DNA from: Medicago truncatula
Taxonomy: Eukaryota > Streptophyta > Magnoliopsida > Fabales > Fabaceae
Length of the DNA stretch: 64,000 bases
Assembly (NCBI RefSeq): GCF_003473485.1
Contig: NC_053045.1
Coordinates: 62,559,994 to 62,623,993 of the forward strand
Reading direction: 5' to 3'
The translations under genes and the position numbers were made by a program. The notes under the pieces were generated by a model. That model saw only the letters and a list, made by a program, of their open reading frames with translations. It was not told the origin of the DNA and searched no databases. Shown here one piece after another: positions 59,931 to 64,000 of the stretch (positions are counted from its first letter, which is position 1; each line of letters starts with the position of its first letter).

Positions 59931-60194
59931 TTTTCTGGAGATGAACTCACTCTGGCTTCTTCTTCTTCTTCTTGTTGATTGATGAATTGATTATCCCGAT
60001 CCAAACAAGAACTAGTGATGATCATCTAAAGTTTAGGTCAACTTACACGTTTTATTTTAAGATAACTTCTGTAAATTGATAATGTTTAAAATATACTTTT
60101 TGTCGTCATACCAAAAAACATAAATCATTATCATTTTCTCTTATTTCCTTAAAATAAAAACTCAATTTGGTTTCGTCCAATTTCCTCACGGACC

Positions 60195-60370
60195 ATATAT
60201 ATATTTTTTTTTTATCAAATAGTCCAGTGGCTACAGCTCACACAATTTAGTTGTGGAGAAGTGGGGTGTCCAGAGTTCGAATACTAGCCCCTGCATATAA
60301 TATGCAATATCCCTACCACCTAAGCTAAGCACGGGGATGGTTCATTTTAATCTCTTATAGAAATTAATAC
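60195..60370 (+). repeat. Possible tRNA-like SINE
   Basis: CCAGTGGCTACAGCTCA followed about 40 bases later by CAGAGTTCGAATACTAGCCC gives A- and B-box-like words at SINE spacing. The rest of 59931-60939 is AT-rich with no gene; its first bases include the 5' UTR of RCI2 copy 2. Confidence 0.4.
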
Positions 60371-60939
60371 TCTAATTAATATTTCCTAAAAAAAATATTC
60401 AAATTAATCTATCATTTTTTATACCAAGATAAATCAATCCCTCTTTAATTTTGAGGTATAATAACAAAAAGATTAGTTTAACTCTGAAAATTTGAGGAAC
60501 TAATTTGAATATTTGTTTTGGTTTAGACAGCAAGAAAAGTACAGAATTTAGTCTTTAATTTTACTTATACATGTTCCTGGCTGGGGGTTTGAATGTGTTT
60601 TGAGACAAAATAAATATAAAATCATATGTAGTTGGATGGAACGATTCTACTGAATAAGTCAGATACACGTGGTTTAATTTGGATCCGTTGCCAAATTACA
60701 ACAATAGCAAAAATAATTATTTACATTATAAAATCGTGGACCTCGTGGTAACCTGAAATGTAAAGATATATCCTTCATTTTTTTTTTTGAAGGAAGATAT
60801 ATTCATTTATTTTGTTAGTTGATCAATTAATGTTGGTCACATGCATCAAACTTCATTTGAAAGATGGCCAGCTCATTGGTGTAGATAGGTGGCAAATAAA
60901 TTCACCAAAAAGAAAAGATGGGCAGCAAATAGTCCAAAT

Positions 60940-62052
60940 GAGTAAATAGTCAATTTTCCCTTAAATCTGTAGGTTTCGTCAATTACCCTCTTGAAATTAA
61001 TAAAACTTCAATTACCCCCTTGAAATTGCATAACGTTAATCAATTTACCCCCTCCGTCAAATTTTTCTGTTAGTTGTTTCCTTATATCATCAAATACCCC
61101 CCTAAAATTTATAAACTTGAAAATTTATATTTTTTTCTATCATTGACTCAAAAGATATTAAAGGCAAACAATTAACAATTATTGATCATATAAATATTTA
61201 TGGAATGTATGTTTATGCAGCTATTGGTCATATAAATCTTTATGGAAGGTATGTTACTCTCATGTGTTTCAAATATATACATATATAGAAGACTTTTTTT
61301 TACACAAGTTGGTAATTATGTTAGAGTATGCAGTCATAAAGTACACAAGTCTTTGATAATTGTGTGTCCATAAAGAAAATTCATAGGTTAATATCTGCAG
61401 AAGGAAGAAGAAACAATGCTTAGGTTTGTGAATTTGCAACTTAATTAATGATATAATTTTTATAATGCTGGAAATGTCATATCTAGTAGCTGCAGTATGT
61501 TAAATAGATTATGTCACAGACCTTCTGCATGCAGCCGGTAGATCACATTGTACTACAAAGTTATGTCATAGATATCAATTTTCTGCTGCTATGGCATTCT
61601 TGTCTTGGTTTATTTCAACAGCTTGATATTTTTTTTAATATTTGAATTTTAGTTTTACCTTCTTTGTACAAAATTTATTTTGCTTCTTGTTGATAAATAT
61701 GAATGAAAATACTGCACATAACAAAACCATGATTTCTTTGGCATATATTCATTCATTTTCTTGTGAATTGAATTTTTATGACAATAGGTACAATATACTA
61801 CTTGAAGAACTAAATGTATGATTTTTGGTAAGAAAAAAAATCTAAATTTTTAAGTTTAGGGGACATTTTGCACATAAGTGCAAAATTTCAAGGGGGGTAA
61901 TTGATCATAACCGTAAACAGTTAATAGAAAAATTTGACGGAGGGGTAAATTGATTAACGTTATGCAATTTCAAGGGGTAATTGAAGTTTTGTTAATTTCA
62001 GGGGGGTAATTGACGAAACTTACAATTTCAAGGGGAAATTGACTATTTACTC
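60940..62052. mobile_element. 1.1-kb non-autonomous element with long terminal inverted repeats
   Basis: The left end reads GAGTAAATAGTCAATTTTCC and the right end is its inverse. Further paired blocks (CAATTACCCCCTTGAAATT, GCATAACGTTAATCAATTTA, CCGTCAAATTTTTCT) extend the inverted repeats to about 130 bases. The 850-base middle has no ORF of note. CAAAT flanks both ends (60935-60939 and 62053-62057). Confidence 0.75.
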
Positions 62053-62384
62053 CAAATAAAATTGACTAGAAAAGTTAAAATTACAACACCATGCTTTAAC
62101 TCCCACAACAATTGTTGAAGTTAAAACTTCAATTCCGCATCCCCACTTATCTAGTATCAAGAGAGAATTAATTGAAGAAAAGAAACTATAGGCTTGCTAC
62201 AAAATTTTCAACATACAAACTGATGCAGAGGTGGGAATTTCCTCTGTTATCGAGCAAGAAATGAAATTTAATTTCAGTTTGTTATAGTTCTTCTGCATCG
62301 ATAACATATTTAGGGAGAGGGGAAACAAAGAAAAAAAACTCCATATACTGAAAAAAAAACTCCATAAATGGAACACATGTATGA

Positions 62385-63766
62385 CTAAAGCCCAAGTTTA
62401 GAAAGGAGCTGACGCCATCTAGGAGTTTCCTCGTCAAAAATGTAGGTCAAGGGTGATACAAGAACTCCGCTGCCTCCAATCTGCATCACATGAACGTAGT
62501 CAACAGAAAATGGGTATGAGAATCATGATAAATAACAAGAAAAAAATATAGTTTCTAATATGCAGTTCAAATAGTATGAATGGGATTTAGCTCAAATGTA
62601 GTGCCATTTGAATGCCGACCCCACTTAGTAGGATAAGCCTTGGTTGTTGTTGCTGTAAGGCCATATGAATATGATAAGCAGAAATTGAGAGGAGTCCAAT
62701 AACTTATAGTCATGCTTGCCATCGCCAAGGGCAACAGGTCAGGGAATCACATAAACTAATAATAAATCAAGAATCCATACAACTGGTTTCTTTGCATTTT
62801 TCCCATTCAAATACCCGTTTCTATTTTTTTTCTTCCCTAAGTTAGCCCCATTAGCTCACAACAATCTTCACATGCTTATAGAAAATCCAAACTCAACTGC
62901 TTTGACATTAGTTCAAAATCTTACCGCTCTCAGTTGCTGTATAGACTTGTACAGTGCCTTCTTGGGCACACATATGACTATGGCATAGTAGTCTGCTGAT
63001 ACCTTTCCATCGCGCTTGCAGAAAACAGGACTTACTGTGGGTCCCTGTAGATAGACAATCAAGGGAGACTCTTAAAATTAGGAGTGGTAAAAGAAAGATT
63101 GCACTACTCACTATCACAATGCATGGTATAGATCAGATTTTGTACTGCAGAAAGCAAATACAGAAAGGGAGAAGATCCTCCCCTAAAATGAATTAGGGTT
63201 GGGGAAAAAGATTCATCCCATATCACACCTGCAACCCAGCTAACGATGGTTGGCTCAGTACTCTCTCAGCCACTTCCTCTGCACTACTTCCTCTCATGTT
63301 TGCTACAACCTGCCGGATTTAGCATTAGAAAATGGAACAAAGAGAAAGGAAAAAACTGGTGGGGAGATGAGGAACTATAAATTCTATATATGCACCGTGA
63401 ACTGCCCCATAGCCCTCAGATGTGCCTCTAATCTTTCAAGCATCTCATGAGTTGTTTCAAGTACTCCTTTTCGTCCGATCATTGATCTCCTGCTTGCAAC
63501 AAGAGCAGCCTGAAAAGTGTTCAATTATCAGAGTGAAACCAAAAACGACAAGGTGTGCTTATAAAAAAAATCCAACAAGACATGAGAAGCAGCATTTTCC
63601 AGGCGCCTTTTAAAAGAACAACAGATCATGCTAGTTAAGGTCAGAAAATTTGATAATTGCTAACCTGACTTTCCAAAACAGTTCCACCTTCAATTTCCTT
63701 CAAGTTATTTTCTTTCAACGTAGTTCCACTACTTACAAGGTCCAAGATAGCATCAGCAATCCCCAT
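62385..63766 (-). CDS. HISN1: ATP phosphoribosyltransferase, 3' part (gene continues past the window's right edge)
   Basis: Catalyses the first, committed step of histidine synthesis in plastids, joining ATP and PRPP, and is feedback-inhibited by histidine. Five exons can be placed: 63665-63766, 63396-63509, 63229-63309, 62925-63044 and 62385-62480, all phase 0, giving the last 170 aa. Visible segments are [20 protein letters not shown] (end of the PRPP/substrate-binding region), [60 protein letters not shown] and a C-terminus ending [16 protein letters not shown]. The order and the C-terminal regulatory region fit the long HisG form. The catalytic N-terminal domains and the transit peptide lie outside. 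No break is seen. Confidence 0.93.
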
Positions 63767-64000
63767 CTAAATAGAGAAAAGACAATTATCTAAATGAATC
63801 AAAGAGGTCAAGTCCAACATATGGCAGCAGCAGCAATGAGATGGTGACGGTCACAGAAATTAAATACTTCTTTTCAAGTGTAAAGCTAAAAAATATTGAG
63901 AAAAAAGGTAAACAGGGAAATATCTTATATGGAAAGAGGATATAACTTCTATAAAGAAGTTTCATTATTTTCATCATTAATAGACTAAAACCATAACTCA

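Overview
This window is nuclear DNA of a papilionoid legume, most likely in or near the Medicago/Trifolium group. The evidence is intron-rich plant genes with GT-AG splicing, very AT-rich intergenic DNA, plant-specific proteins (CESA7, eIF(iso)4G, a plastid IF3, SKIP1, MPS1, RCI2) and many short inverted-repeat transposons. The genus is an inference from overall character; the gene families were recognised directly from translated exons.

Layout. Bases 1-1982 (minus) hold the 5' seven exons of a secondary-wall cellulose synthase, CESA7, cut by the window edge. After 4 kb of intergenic DNA with a worn DNA-transposon remnant comes a complete eight-exon plastid translation initiation factor IF3 (6051-9890, minus). 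A single-exon cytosolic HSP70 (11661-13622, minus) has heat-shock elements and a TATA box upstream. Bases 13.9-20 kb are a gene graveyard: a candidate solo LTR, a plastid SppA-protease pseudogene whose last part is present three times in tandem, and a broken PPR gene. Then come three intact plus-strand genes: eIF(iso)4G (20838-26393, 9 exons, 779 aa), MPS1 (30513-33808, 10 exons, 375 aa) and SKIP1 (41684-43281, 2 exons, 302 aa). A 5'-truncated L1-type LINE (about 37.7-41.35 kb) lies between the last two. An inverted, broken SKIP1 copy lies at 45.8-46.8 kb. A hAT derivative with a perfect 8-bp target duplication follows at 49-50.5 kb, then a 1.2-kb inverted-repeat element at 50.6-51.8 kb. Two tandem RCI2/PMP3 genes (53542-54013 and 59519-59930, minus) flank a block of MITEs and a plant-mobile-domain pseudogene. 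A 1.1-kb inverted-repeat element follows at 60.9-62.1 kb. The window ends in the last five exons of HISN1 (ATP phosphoribosyltransferase, minus).

The genes are not an operon and their jobs are unrelated: wall synthesis, plastid and cytosolic translation initiation, chaperoning, meiosis, SCF ubiquitin ligase, membrane stress protein, histidine synthesis. The order is still informative. As I recall the Arabidopsis map, IF3, eIF(iso)4G and an RCI2 gene are neighbours on chromosome 2, and eIF(iso)4G, MPS1 and SKIP1 are neighbours on chromosome 5. This window appears to keep both halves of that ancestral block together.

I found no previously undescribed biological system. The most useful observations are the synteny block, the SppA pseudogene with a triplicated end, the hAT derivative with an intact fused zinc-finger ORF, several full-length MITEs with clean target duplications, and a GC-AG intron in IF3.
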